A stretch of DNA of 64,000 nucleotides, from assembly GCF_004298475.1 (NCBI RefSeq), contig NZ_SCRP01000025.1, positions 1 to 64,000 on the forward strand, written 5' to 3'. Positions 55,083 to 63,660 of this stretch are shown piece after piece. The translations under genes were made by a program, and so were the position numbers. Positions within the stretch are counted from its first letter, which is position 1. The number at the start of each line of letters is the position of its first letter. Under the pieces are notes generated by a model, which worked only from the letters and a program-made list of their open reading frames with translations, was not told the origin of the DNA and ran no database searches. Source of the stretch: Paraburkholderia sp. (GTDB lineage: Bacteria > Pseudomonadota > Gammaproteobacteria > Burkholderiales > Burkholderiaceae).

Positions 55083-56675
55083 TCAGCCGCCCTGGACTTT
55101 CGGTTTGCGCAGTTCGTGCAGCAGCCGCTCGCCTTCCTTCGCGGAGCAGCGCTTGACCGCTTCGCACCAGCCGCGTGCAAAGCCGAGCTGATACGGCTCG
55201 ACATCCATCGCTTCAAGAAAGCGCAGGGCGACCACCGCGTCGTTGCCGTCGCCGAGCACGGCCTGCAGCCGCGCCAGCGTGCGCGTCGTCTCGGTGCGCG
55301 TGCGGCGTGACGTGATCGGCGCGAAAAACTCGAGCGCGTAGCGCAGATACTTCGCGTTGATGCGCACGCGATGGCGGCTCGCTTCGTCAATCGCCGTGAG
55401 CTTCTGCATTCCGGCGAGACGAGCGTAATACCGGCGCACCTGTTTTGCCGCATGTTTATGCAGCGAGCGGGCGTGTGCTTCGCCTTCACCCCGGCGCTGC
55501 GCGAACGCCGCGAGCCATTGCAGCCACGCCAGCGTGAGGTGCGCGTAACGCGGCGAAGCCAGCGCCGCGCGCGCACGCGCTCGTGCCGCGAGGCGCATCG
55601 CGTCGGCTTGCGCATGCAAGGCGTCCCAGCGCGCGGCCTCGGTATCGGCAGCCGCCAGCGCGGGCAACGTCGAATCGACGAATACGTCGCGATCACGCGC
55701 GTCGCCCAGCATGCTCCCCAGCCACTTCAGATCGGGCATGAGGCGCGTGGCCCATGCGTCGTCCTGCCAGCCCGAAAAGATCCGCAGCGCCGTACGCAAC
55801 CGCCGTTGCGAGACGCGCATCTGATGGATGAACTCGGTTTTCGCCGAATCGCGCACGCCCGCATCGTTGCCGAGCCACTGGTTCGTGATGTTGCGTGCAA
55901 TCGCAACGAGCGCGCCCTGCGCCGTGTCCACATCGCCCAGATCGACCGGCTCGGCATGCACCGCATCGCCATCGCCGACGAGGCAGCCCGCGGCCACACG
56001 GTCGAGCGCATCGTTTATCCGGACGAAGGCCGGCAAGCTTACAGGCGCCGCATCGACGAGGTCGTGCGCACAGGCGAACAATGCGTCGACGACCGGCGCG
56101 GCGTCGGCCTCTTCGGGCCACGGCGCACGCACGCGAAGCTCGTGCAGACACTGGGTTTCGTCGGGCGGCTGGTTCGGATCGTGAAGGCCCGCATCGAGCA
56201 CGAGTTCGACCTCGATGCCGTCGCGCGTCCACTGCCAGCGGCAACGCTCGCCGCACAGCGCCGCCGCTGGCGCGGGCTCGCCCGCTGCGGCGAGCGCATG
56301 CCGAAACGGCTCCGGTGCGGCGTCGAGCGATGCAAGGGCGAATCCGTTCGCATCGAGCGGTGCGTCGAAAACGGGGGTGCGCACGGTAATGCCCGGCGTT
56401 GTGATCCGGCAGTTCGATACGACGACCCGATTGCCGTCGCTGCGCGTCTCGACGGCAACGCGCCAGCCTGCGCGAGCCAATGCTGCGTTGCGATCGAACG
56501 TGACTGCCGTCACGCATTCCCGTTCGGCCGATAGCGCGACAAGTTGCGGCAGCGCAGCAGCCAGGTCTCTCGCCAGCACCGCCTCAATTCGGTCGCCGGG
56601 ATGCCGGGTGTCGACTGACTCGTTGCAAGCTGCTGGATAAACAATATCCAGCACAATCTCGAGAACGCGAACCAT
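55083..56675 (-). CDS. CHAD-domain protein with degenerate CYTH-like N-terminus
   Basis: A 530-residue protein. The C-terminal half (about residues 230-520) is a CHAD domain: repeated conserved histidines and arginines as in EFIHQMRVSQRRLRTALRIFSGW, RDRDVFVDSTLP and HRVRINAKYLRYALEFFAPI. CHAD domains bind polyphosphate granules. The N-terminal 200 residues resemble a CYTH fold but lack the ExExK motif of active triphosphatases, so they are probably non-catalytic. It is convergent with a PAP2 phosphatase, which hints at phosphate or polyphosphate handling, but only by adjacency. Confidence 0.85.
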   Translation of the reverse strand: MVRVLEIVLDIVYPAACNESVDTRHPGDRIEAVLARDLAAALPQLVALSAERECVTAVTFDRNAALARAGWRVAVETRSDGNRVVVSNCRITTPGITVRTPVFDAPLDANGFALASLDAAPEPFRHALAAAGEPAPAAALCGERCRWQWTRDGIEVELVLDAGLHDPNQPPDETQCLHELRVRAPWPEEADAAPVVDALFACAHDLVDAAPVSLPAFVRINDALDRVAAGCLVGDGDAVHAEPVDLGDVDTAQGALVAIARNITNQWLGNDAGVRDSAKTEFIHQMRVSQRRLRTALRIFSGWQDDAWATRLMPDLKWLGSMLGDARDRDVFVDSTLPALAAADTEAARWDALHAQADAMRLAARARARAALASPRYAHLTLAWLQWLAAFAQRRGEGEAHARSLHKHAAKQVRRYYARLAGMQKLTAIDEASRHRVRINAKYLRYALEFFAPITSRRTRTETTRTLARLQAVLGDGNDAVVALRFLEAMDVEPYQLGFARGWCEAVKRCSAKEGERLLHELRKPKVQGG

Positions 56676-56939
56676 GGACGCTCCGGTGACGGAAAAGCGG
56701 GTAAATCAAGGCGCCAGAAAATAAGGTACAAAAAAAACAGTGAAACGGCGACAAGCCGCGCTACTGTCCCCGAAATTATACGGCGCACCGGCAAAACCAC
56801 GTCCGCGGGCTCGCGTCGTGCACGCACTCATTCATCCGCCCCCGCGCATCTTGACTATTATCAATTGAGCCAGACGGCGACGGTGAAAGAATGTTTAGAC
56901 CATATTCCCGATCATTCGGACATTTCTAAGGAGTGGCGA

Positions 56940-57158
56940 GTGTTTCCTGAATTCAGAGATTTGATATCGCGCCTCAAAAACGAGGATGAGCATTTCGCAC
57001 GGGCTTTCGAGCGCCACAACGAGCTGGATCAGCAGATCAAGAACATGGAAGCGGGTCTCGTGCCTGCCGACGGCTTGACGATCGAGCACCTGAAAAAAGA
57101 AAAGCTCCAGCTCAAGGATTCGATCTACCAGATCCTGCGAAAAACCTCGAACGACTGA
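56940..57158 (+). CDS. YdcH-family (DUF465) small protein
   Basis: A 72-residue DUF465 protein. GTG 56940 is chosen because AAGGAG lies 6-7 nt upstream and the family begins there (FPEFRDLISRLKNEDEHFAR). A longer frame from ATG 56865 adds 25 unconserved residues. The protein is a charged helix-turn-helix (HNELDQQIKNME, then LKKEKLQLKDSIYQIL). Function is unknown; in Burkholderiales such proteins are widely conserved and lie near cell-envelope or metabolism genes. Confidence 0.88.
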   Translation: MFPEFRDLISRLKNEDEHFARAFERHNELDQQIKNMEAGLVPADGLTIEHLKKEKLQLKDSIYQILRKTSND

Positions 57159-57210
57159 GCCACGGCGTGTCGCGCGCGCATCGCCGCCGACGGGTCGCGA
57201 CGCCGTCGCG

Positions 57211-57837
57211 TCAGCGAAGAATCGGCGGCATGGACTGCGACGGCGTCGACTGCATTGGCTGAGTCGACTGCGTCTGCTGCATCGGCTGTATCGACTGCGG
57301 CATGGCCGCGTGCTGCGGCGTAGCCGCCGCAGCGGGAGCCGCCTGCACCATCAGCCTGGGACGCGGCGCCGGATGCGCCACAGCGGGCTTCGTACGCGCA
57401 TGCTTCGCCATGCTGCCGGTGGAAGCGCGTACATGCGCGGAATGGGCCGGATTCGCAAGCGCGGCCTGCCGGGTCGAGTGCGCCGCGACGGCGTGGGCTC
57501 GATGAGCGTGTTGTGCCGACGCATGCGCTGCGCTGGCGTGAGACCCGGCGTGCCGTGCCGTCATCGCTGGCTGGACATGTCGCGCCAAAGCATGCGTTTT
57601 AACCGTCGCGTGATGGCCCGCCTTGCCGCCATGACCGTGATCCCCGTGCGCGACAGCCTGCGCACCGCTGTGCCGCGCATGTGCCGTGCGCGCGGTATGC
57701 GCCTGCCCGCCTTGCTTCCCGGCGTGCAACGAAACGTGGCGCGCCTCCGGCGGATTCCATACCTCTTTGACCTGACCGGCAGCAACCGCTGCCGTCGATA
57801 CCCACATTGCCGCAACCAACACTGCTACCGCCCGCAT
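57211..57837 (-). CDS. His/Ala-rich exported protein
   Basis: A 208-residue secreted protein of strongly biased composition. ATG 57837 has GGGAGG at a 6-nt spacing and opens a signal peptide (RAVAVLVAAMWVSTAAVAAG). The mature part is rich in His, Ala and Gln, with repeated HA/AH steps (about residues 30-130) and a Gln/Ser/Pro/Met-rich tail. I know no family. Histidine clusters could bind zinc, copper or nickel in the periplasm. The biased codons could also make it look like coding without function, but the start site and signal peptide argue for a real gene. Confidence 0.65.
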   Translation of the reverse strand: MRAVAVLVAAMWVSTAAVAAGQVKEVWNPPEARHVSLHAGKQGGQAHTARTAHARHSGAQAVAHGDHGHGGKAGHHATVKTHALARHVQPAMTARHAGSHASAAHASAQHAHRAHAVAAHSTRQAALANPAHSAHVRASTGSMAKHARTKPAVAHPAPRPRLMVQAAPAAAATPQHAAMPQSIQPMQQTQSTQPMQSTPSQSMPPILR

Positions 57838-57922
57838 GCCGCACCTCCCGAACACTCGTCGCGTTTACTGCTGAATGACTGCTCAATACCGGGTGGCGAT
57901 TATACCCAACCATAACTTGCAA

Positions 57923-57969
57923 TAATCCATATATGGACTAACATTTACAAATAGTTCATATTAGGACTC
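57923..57969. promoter_or_regulatory. Twin operator-like palindromes before the RES-Xre genes
   Basis: Two related elements, 29 bp centre to centre, precede the antitoxin gene. Site 1 is centred on the perfect palindrome TCCATATATGGA (57926-57937). Site 2 (TAGTTCATATTAGGACTC, 57952-57969) ends 4 bp before the ATG. Both fit TARTYCATATWWGGACT-like symmetry and match the expected target of an HTH antitoxin dimer. Confidence 0.6.
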
Positions 57970-57973
57970 AATC

Positions 57974-58408
57974 ATGACGCACGCGTATGCCGCCTCGTCG
58001 GCCGCGCCCGCCCGACGACCACACGCCGAACCCACATTCACGGAAATGTCCGCCGCCGGTCTGCGCGCCTTCTTCAAGATCGCACACGACTGGGATCTGA
58101 GCGCCGACGAGCAGATCGTGCTGCTCGGCTCGCCAGGCCGCTCGACGTTCTTCAAGTGGAAGCAGGCACCGGAAAGCGCACGCCTGAACCGCGATACGCT
58201 CGAGCGTCTGTCGCTGCTGCTCGGCATCTACAAGGCGCTGCAGATCCTGCTGCCGCAACCTTCCGCCGCCGACGCGTGGGTCAAGCGGCCCAACAGCGCG
58301 CCGCCGTTCGGCGGCCGGCGCGCGCTCGACCGCATGCTGGCCGGCAATATCAGCGATCTCGTGGCCGTGCGTCAGTACCTCGATGCGATGCGGGGCGGCT
58401 GGGCGTGA
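57974..58408 (+). CDS. Xre/MbcA/ParS-family antitoxin
   Basis: A 144-residue antitoxin. The N-terminal half (about residues 25-85) is an Xre-like HTH (AFFKIAHDWDLSADEQIVLL, FFKWKQAPESARLNRDTLER). The C-terminal half is the MbcA/ParS/Xre toxin-binding domain (DUF2384-type): WVKRPNSAPPFGGRRALDRM, then SDLVAVRQYLDAMRGGW. It should neutralise the RES toxin encoded next, with a 4-nt overlap (GTGA), and bind the two palindromes upstream to repress the operon. Confidence 0.9.
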   Translation: MTHAYAASSAAPARRPHAEPTFTEMSAAGLRAFFKIAHDWDLSADEQIVLLGSPGRSTFFKWKQAPESARLNRDTLERLSLLLGIYKALQILLPQPSAADAWVKRPNSAPPFGGRRALDRMLAGNISDLVAVRQYLDAMRGGWA

Positions 58409-59106
58409 CGCAATCGGCCTGGCAGGACCGCTGGCGCAGCGCGCCGCTCGCGTGGACGCCCGCGTACCGGGTGATTCCCACACGCTTTCCCGCCGTGAAC
58501 CTGTTCGACCGCGTGGCGTCGCCCGAGGATTTCGACGCCCTCTACGCGCTCGAAGCGCTCACCAACGACCGTCTGCGCACCGAAACCGGCGAACTCGATC
58601 TCGTGCCGCGCGAAGAGCGCCGCTTCGGGCCCGGCTTTGGCCCGATCATGGCGGCGTTCACGCATCTGAATCCGCAGGGCAGCCGCTTTTCGGACGGCAC
58701 GTATGGCGTGTTCTATTGCGCGCGCTCGCGCACAACGGCCATCGCGGAGACGCGCTATCACTCGGCGCGCTTTCTCGCCGCGACCGACGAGCCGCCGCTG
58801 CGCCAGCAGATGCGCCTCTACACCGTCGCGGCCGAGGGCGACGTCGTCGATCTGCGCGGCGAGCCCGCACTCGATCCCGCCGTCCTCTCGCCGACCGACT
58901 ATGCGGCAGGCCAGGCGCTCGGCCGCGCCGTGCGCGAGGCCGGAGCACCCGGCATCGCGTACCCTTCGGTGCGCGATGCGGGCGGCGAATGTCTCGCCGC
59001 GCTGCGCACGTCGCTCGTGCACGCGTGCCATCACGCGGCGTATCTGGAATACAACTGGAACGGGCACACCATCGACATGGTGTTCGAGCTGAACCGTATC
59101 GTCTGA
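58405..59106 (+). CDS. RES-domain NAD+-degrading toxin
   Basis: A 233-residue RES toxin. GTG 58405 overlaps the antitoxin stop. The RES domain runs from about residue 20 (YRVIPTRFPAVNLFDRVASP) through the signature GSRFSDGTYGVFYCARSRTT, AIAETRYHSA and YPSVRDAGGECLAALRTSLV near residue 195. Characterised RES toxins of RES-Xre pairs deplete NAD+ by phosphorolysis or hydrolysis. The gene order (antitoxin then toxin, overlapping) and autoregulatory sites are typical. Whether this copy is active cannot be told, but no active-site loss is seen. Confidence 0.88.
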   Translation: MTQSAWQDRWRSAPLAWTPAYRVIPTRFPAVNLFDRVASPEDFDALYALEALTNDRLRTETGELDLVPREERRFGPGFGPIMAAFTHLNPQGSRFSDGTYGVFYCARSRTTAIAETRYHSARFLAATDEPPLRQQMRLYTVAAEGDVVDLRGEPALDPAVLSPTDYAAGQALGRAVREAGAPGIAYPSVRDAGGECLAALRTSLVHACHHAAYLEYNWNGHTIDMVFELNRIV

Positions 59107-59122
59107 CGCCTGAAACACGCGC

Positions 59123-59857
59123 TCAGGGCAACGCGTAGCCCGCCGCGCCGCGCTCGCGCGCCTCAAGCGTCGAAACCGACCAGCGCCGCGGCGTCAATGC
59201 CTCGACCATCGTGAGCCGGCCTTGCGCGATAAACGCGCCGGTGTCGATGAACATCTGCGCGCCGATCTGCTGCACGTCGCGCACGGGCGTATGCCCGCAG
59301 TACGTGAGCGAGAGTGCGCGCTTCGGCGGCTTGACCATGCCGAGCACGAGTTCGCGGCCCCACAGCATCCGCTCGCGCACGGCATCGTCGATGCGGCCCG
59401 CGTCGAGGTCGTCGTCGTTGCCGAAGAACTCCGCGTGCAGCACGTTGAACCGCGCATCGCCCACGCCGACCACGCGCACGAGCGGCAACTGGCGCAGCCG
59501 CTGCGCATGGCGCACGAGTTCGCCTTCGGGCAGCCCTTCGGCCCAGGTGCCGCCGATGCTGTACCAGCGGTAGCGCGGCAGACGGCCTTCTGCGACGGCG
59601 CACATCGCATCTTCGTGATTGCCGAGCACTGGAAAGAACCACGGCTTGCCGACGAGGCCGAGCGCCTCCTCGCACTGGTCGCCGCGATCGACGAGGTCGC
59701 CCACCGAAAAGAGCCGGTCGCGCGCGGCGTCGAACTGCGCCTCGCGCAACAGATAGCGCAGCGCATCGACGCAGCCGTGCAGGTCGCCGATCACAAAATC
59801 GCGGCCTTCACGATTGCTTGCGTGGTGCTGCACGACAGGAACGGAAGCGTGTGTCAT
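59123..59857 (-). CDS. ApaH-like serine/threonine-type metallophosphatase
   Basis: A 244-residue PPP-family phosphoesterase. The metal-binding blocks are complete: GDLHGCVDAL (near residue 24), VGDLVDRGDQ, LGNHEDAMC (near residue 80) and CGHTPVRDV (near residue 192). This set occurs in bis(5'-nucleosyl)-tetraphosphatase and bacterial Ser/Thr protein phosphatases of the PrpA/B type, which are hard to separate by sequence. ATG 59857 is taken as the start; a longer frame extends far upstream without similarity. It is convergent with the RES toxin gene. Confidence 0.88.
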   Translation of the reverse strand: MTHASVPVVQHHASNREGRDFVIGDLHGCVDALRYLLREAQFDAARDRLFSVGDLVDRGDQCEEALGLVGKPWFFPVLGNHEDAMCAVAEGRLPRYRWYSIGGTWAEGLPEGELVRHAQRLRQLPLVRVVGVGDARFNVLHAEFFGNDDDLDAGRIDDAVRERMLWGRELVLGMVKPPKRALSLTYCGHTPVRDVQQIGAQMFIDTGAFIAQGRLTMVEALTPRRWSVSTLEARERGAAGYALP

Positions 59858-59958
59858 GTGCTCATCATAGTCCCGCCCATGGCGCCCGTACGCGCGACGT
59901 CCCGCGCTGGCCGTCCTCGCATGCGCCACACATGGCTGCGCGCCTTTACTGCGCGCCC

Positions 59959-61401
59959 TTACTGCGGCGTTGCGCGCAGCACGCCGACCTGGGCCGCCGT
60001 GATGGCCGCGCGCGGATTGCCGAACTGTTGCGTCACGTAGTTCGAGATCGCGGCGATCTGCTCGTTGGTGAGTTCGCTGCCGAAGGCGGGCATCAGCACA
60101 TCCGCGTTCTTCGTCGCGCGCGTGACGCCGTGCAGGATGACCATCGCCAGGTTGCCCGCGTTTGCCGCGCCCGTCGCGCTGTTGTGGATCAGCGACGGAT
60201 ACGCGCCCGGCGCGCTCGCACCGACGCCCGCGCCCGTCCAGTGGTGACAGCTCGCGCAGTTCGCAATGAAGAGCTGCGCGCCGTTCACGGTCGTGACCGG
60301 CGTGCCGCGCAGCGCCGTCACGTCGTTGATGGCGGGCTGGCCCCAGGTGTCGCGCGAACGCGTCACGCCGCCGGAAATAGCCTGCTGCGCGCTCAGGTAC
60401 GTCACGATCGAATGCGCGTCTTCTTCGGTGAGATATTGCGTCGAGTTCTGCACGACTTCGGCCATCGGGCCTGCGGCGTTCGCGTGGCCGCTGGCGGCCC
60501 CGGTCAGGAGATACGCGGCAAGCGCGCCAGCCGGCCAGGCGCCGATGCCGCCCGTGCGGTCGGGCGTGATGTTGTACGCCTGCCAGCCCGCCTGCACCGC
60601 CCCCGAAAAGCGGTTGCGCTGCTTCAAACCCTGCATGAAGTTGCGCGGCGTGTGGCACTCCTCGCAATGCGCGAGCCCCTTGACGAGATAAGCGCCGCGG
60701 TTGTATTCGGCGCTCTTCGTCGAGTCGGGCACGAAGCGCCCTTCGTCGAAGTTGAAGAGGTTCCAGAAAATCATCAGCCAGCGCTGATTGAACGGGAAGC
60801 GCAGTTCGTTGCGCGGCGGCGTGTAGCGGACCGGCGCGACGGTGTTCAGGTACGCGCGGATCGCAAGCACGTCCCGCTCGGTCACGCGCGTGAACTCGAC
60901 GTACGGGAACGCCGGATAAAGCCGCTCGCCGCCTTTACCGATGCCTTCGTGCATCGCGCGCAGGAAGTCGGTGTTGGACCAGCGGCCGATGCCCGTATCC
61001 GGATCGGGCGTGATGTTCGGCGAGTAGATCTTGCCGAAGGGCGTCTGGATCGCAAGGCCGCCAGCGAGCGGGCGACGCTTGTCGGACGTGTGGCACGCGA
61101 TGCAATCGCCGAGGCGCGTGAGGTATTCGCCGCGCTTCACGAGGTCGAGGGCGTCCGCAGCGCCCGCAGCGGCAATAGCCGCCGCTGTGCCTGGCTGGCC
61201 GCCCGGCGCCTTGCCGAGCGCGGCAGTCAGCGGCGCTTCGTCGATGAAGCGCGACGGCCCGTCATGCGACGCGTGCCACGCGATATAAAGCGCGAACGCG
61301 CAGAAAACCGTGGCTGCGAGCGCGGAGCGTGTGCGGTGCGGGCGGCGCATACGGATCGTGGGCGCGCCGGTATGCACGGACTGGAACGCTCGTTCGATCA
61401 T
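59959..61401 (-). CDS. Triheme cytochrome c subunit of a membrane-bound sugar dehydrogenase
   Basis: A 480-residue membrane-bound multiheme cytochrome c, the electron-acceptor (beta) subunit of a periplasmic FAD dehydrogenase. Three CxxCH sites are seen: CIACHT, CEECHT and CASCHH. Each is followed by a distal methionine region (such as GPMAEVV and VLMPAFGS). A hydrophobic helix near residues 24-45 (SALAATVFCAFALYIAW) anchors it. ATG 61401 follows GGAG at a 7-nt spacing. It receives electrons from the GMC flavoprotein encoded upstream and passes them to ubiquinone, as in gluconate, sorbitol or FAD-glucose dehydrogenases. Confidence 0.9.
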   Translation of the reverse strand: MIERAFQSVHTGAPTIRMRRPHRTRSALAATVFCAFALYIAWHASHDGPSRFIDEAPLTAALGKAPGGQPGTAAAIAAAGAADALDLVKRGEYLTRLGDCIACHTSDKRRPLAGGLAIQTPFGKIYSPNITPDPDTGIGRWSNTDFLRAMHEGIGKGGERLYPAFPYVEFTRVTERDVLAIRAYLNTVAPVRYTPPRNELRFPFNQRWLMIFWNLFNFDEGRFVPDSTKSAEYNRGAYLVKGLAHCEECHTPRNFMQGLKQRNRFSGAVQAGWQAYNITPDRTGGIGAWPAGALAAYLLTGAASGHANAAGPMAEVVQNSTQYLTEEDAHSIVTYLSAQQAISGGVTRSRDTWGQPAINDVTALRGTPVTTVNGAQLFIANCASCHHWTGAGVGASAPGAYPSLIHNSATGAANAGNLAMVILHGVTRATKNADVLMPAFGSELTNEQIAAISNYVTQQFGNPRAAITAAQVGVLRATPQ

Positions 61402-61424
61402 CGTCATTCTCCGGCCGGTGAGCA

Positions 61425-63026
61425 TCACAGTTCGCGCCGCAGCTTGTCGGCGAGTTTCAGCGACAGCGCGGCAAGCGTCAGCGTGCAGTTCACCGATGCC
61501 GCGCCCGGCATCACCGCGCTGCTCGCGATAAACAGGTTCGGGTGGTCGTGGGTGCGGCAGTCGGCGTCGACAACCGAATCGGCGGCGCTCGTCCCCATGA
61601 TCGTCGTGCCCATGATGTGGTTGTTCGGCGCGAAGGTGTCGTCGAATGCGATTTCGGTGCCGCCGAACAGTTCGGCGATCTGCGCATACAGATCGTGCGT
61701 GTGCGCCGCGCTCTTTTTCACGTAGTCGTTGATCGAGTAGTAGATCTCGGGCCGCGGAATGCCGAGCGCGTCCTTGTGATCGCTCGAAGGCAGCACGCGG
61801 TTCTGCGGCTCGGGCAGATGCTCGTGGAAGCTGTTGATCGCGAGTCTGCGCGACGTGCGCTCGCGAATCTGGCGGTCGAGTTCGGCGCCGGTCAGGCCGC
61901 CCTTGATGAGCGCCGCCGTCACCGCCATCGTGTTCACGCCGTTCGACAGATGCAGCTTTTTCGATGCGTAGTCGGCGCGGAACGCACCGTCGCGGAAGTT
62001 CACGACCGAGGTCATTTCCATCGGGCCGCGTCCGGGCCATAGCGGTTCGTTGGCGAGAAACGTGACGCCCGTGCCCGGATGATCCATCAGATTGCGCCCC
62101 ACCTGATCGGAACGGTTGCCGATGCCGTGCGCAAACCGCTCGCTCGTCGACATCAGCATGAGCTTGGGCGTTTCGATGCCGTTTGCGGCGAGTACGAAGA
62201 GCTTGCCCGACACGCGCGTGCTGTTGCCTTGTGGGTCCTTGTAGTGAACCGCGGTGATGAGCCCTTTGTTGTCGGCCTCGATGCGATAGACCACCGCCTG
62301 CGTGATGAGCTTCGCGCCTGCGCGCTCGGCCTTGTCGGCATGGATCACGCCGCTGTACATCGCGGCGATCGGACAGATCGGCATGCAGTTGTTGTTGCCG
62401 CAGCAAGTGGGGCGCGCATCGTAGGGCCGGCTGTTGCGCGCAACCGGTTCGGGCACGACGTGAAAACCGTTGGCGTTGAGCACGTCGGAGAAGCGCTGGT
62501 CCATGTACGAGAGCGGCAGCATGGTCATCGGGTAGGGCCGCGAGCGCGGCGAGCCGAGATCGTACGGCGCGCCGGGTCCCGAGACACCCAGTTCGACCTC
62601 GGCAAGCTGATACCACGGCTCCAGCTGCTCATAGGGATACGGCCAGTCGCGGCCCACGCCGTACAGCGTTTTCAGACGAAAGTCGGAGGGCAGCAGACGC
62701 CACGCTGCGGCAGCCCAGTGCCACGTCGTGCCGCCTACGAGCCGCAGATATTGCGAGTTGTATGGGTGGTCGCCCTTCTGGATCAGATAGTCGTTCGGCG
62801 GCGAATACTCGGGATGCGGCGCGTAGGGCACCGAAGGATACGGCGTCGCGAAGTCGGCTTTCGCAGGCGAATTCCGGAAATTCTCGACGATCTGCCAGCG
62901 CGCGAGCCGCGGGCCCGCTTCGAGCAGCAGCACCGAAGCACCGGCCTCGGCCATCTGATGCGCGACCAGACTGCCCGCCACGCCCGAACCGACCACGACC
63001 ACGTCGGCGGAATGCTGTGTTGCCAT
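61425..63026 (-). CDS. GMC-family FAD sugar dehydrogenase, catalytic (alpha) subunit
   Basis: A 533-residue GMC flavoprotein. The FAD loop is VVVVGSGVAGSLVAHQMAEAG (residues 10-27) and the active-site region near the end shows NNHIMGTTIM and the HDHPNLFIASSAVMPG...VNCTLTL block with the His/Asn pair. A cysteine motif CCGNNNCMPICP (near residue 208) matches the [3Fe-4S] cluster ligands known from the Burkholderia cepacia FAD-glucose dehydrogenase. It is exported as a complex with the Tat gamma subunit rather than by its own signal. Substrate may be glucose, gluconate, fructose or sorbitol; sequence alone does not decide. Confidence 0.9.
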   Translation of the reverse strand: MATQHSADVVVVGSGVAGSLVAHQMAEAGASVLLLEAGPRLARWQIVENFRNSPAKADFATPYPSVPYAPHPEYSPPNDYLIQKGDHPYNSQYLRLVGGTTWHWAAAAWRLLPSDFRLKTLYGVGRDWPYPYEQLEPWYQLAEVELGVSGPGAPYDLGSPRSRPYPMTMLPLSYMDQRFSDVLNANGFHVVPEPVARNSRPYDARPTCCGNNNCMPICPIAAMYSGVIHADKAERAGAKLITQAVVYRIEADNKGLITAVHYKDPQGNSTRVSGKLFVLAANGIETPKLMLMSTSERFAHGIGNRSDQVGRNLMDHPGTGVTFLANEPLWPGRGPMEMTSVVNFRDGAFRADYASKKLHLSNGVNTMAVTAALIKGGLTGAELDRQIRERTSRRLAINSFHEHLPEPQNRVLPSSDHKDALGIPRPEIYYSINDYVKKSAAHTHDLYAQIAELFGGTEIAFDDTFAPNNHIMGTTIMGTSAADSVVDADCRTHDHPNLFIASSAVMPGAASVNCTLTLAALSLKLADKLRREL

Positions 63027-63093
63027 TGTCGTCCTCTTTTTTCAGGCTCTCGTTGTGCGGACTGCGTTTGATGCAACACCGCTGCACCCTTAT

Positions 63094-63660
63094 CTAGCCG
63101 CCGTCGGGCTTGCGCGTCCAATAGAACGGCACGTCGCGGCAATACGATGGAATCGTCAGCACATCGCCGACCGGATCGAACATCAGCGCCTTTTCGTAAG
63201 CCACCACCTGAACATGCGGCAATTCGCCGACGAGGCCGAGATACCACGCGCGCATGATGTCGCCGACCGTCGCCGCGAGTTCGGGCCGTTCACCCTGAAG
63301 CGCTGCTGTCACGGTATCGGACGGCACACCGCCATGGCTTCCGATCCACGTATTGAGCGCAACTACGTTCTGCCCGAACTGGCTGCTCGCGCTCGCAAGC
63401 GCGGCGTAGACGCGCTGCGCGAGCAGCTGGTCGTAGCTTGTGCGACCGGTCAGGTGCTGCGAGAGCACGATAAAGGCGTCGTAGCCGCCGTCGCCGGGCT
63501 GCGCCGCGAATACGCGGTCGATGCCGAAGGGCAGGCCGCCGCGACCGGCCATCGTGAAAGCAAGCGCTGCGGCAGCGGCGCAGGCGCCGATCACGAACTG
63601 CCGGCGGCCAGGCCGTGCGCCCGAAGGTTGGGGTGTCCCGTCCTGCGTCACATCTGTCAT
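63094..63660 (-). CDS. Tat-exported small (gamma) subunit of the FAD sugar dehydrogenase
   Basis: A 188-residue protein of the sorbitol/gluconate dehydrogenase small-subunit family. The N-terminus carries a twin-arginine signal (PGRRQFVIGACAAAAALAFTMAG). The mature part includes DAFIVLSQHLTGR near residue 62 and the final WYLGLVGELPHVQVVAYEKAL and YCRDVPFYWTRKPDGG. In FAD-glucose dehydrogenase this subunit carries the folded catalytic subunit through the Tat pathway and is needed for its maturation. It is the first gene of the gamma-alpha-beta order, 67 bp upstream of the GMC gene. Confidence 0.9.
   Translation of the reverse strand: MTDVTQDGTPQPSGARPGRRQFVIGACAAAAALAFTMAGRGGLPFGIDRVFAAQPGDGGYDAFIVLSQHLTGRTSYDQLLAQRVYAALASASSQFGQNVVALNTWIGSHGGVPSDTVTAALQGERPELAATVGDIMRAWYLGLVGELPHVQVVAYEKALMFDPVGDVLTIPSYCRDVPFYWTRKPDGG

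Noticed and set aside
58156..58404. Longer start for the RES toxin
   Set aside because: The added 83 residues overlap the antitoxin gene out of frame and are Arg-rich; GTG 58405 with the 4-nt overlap is the expected arrangement.
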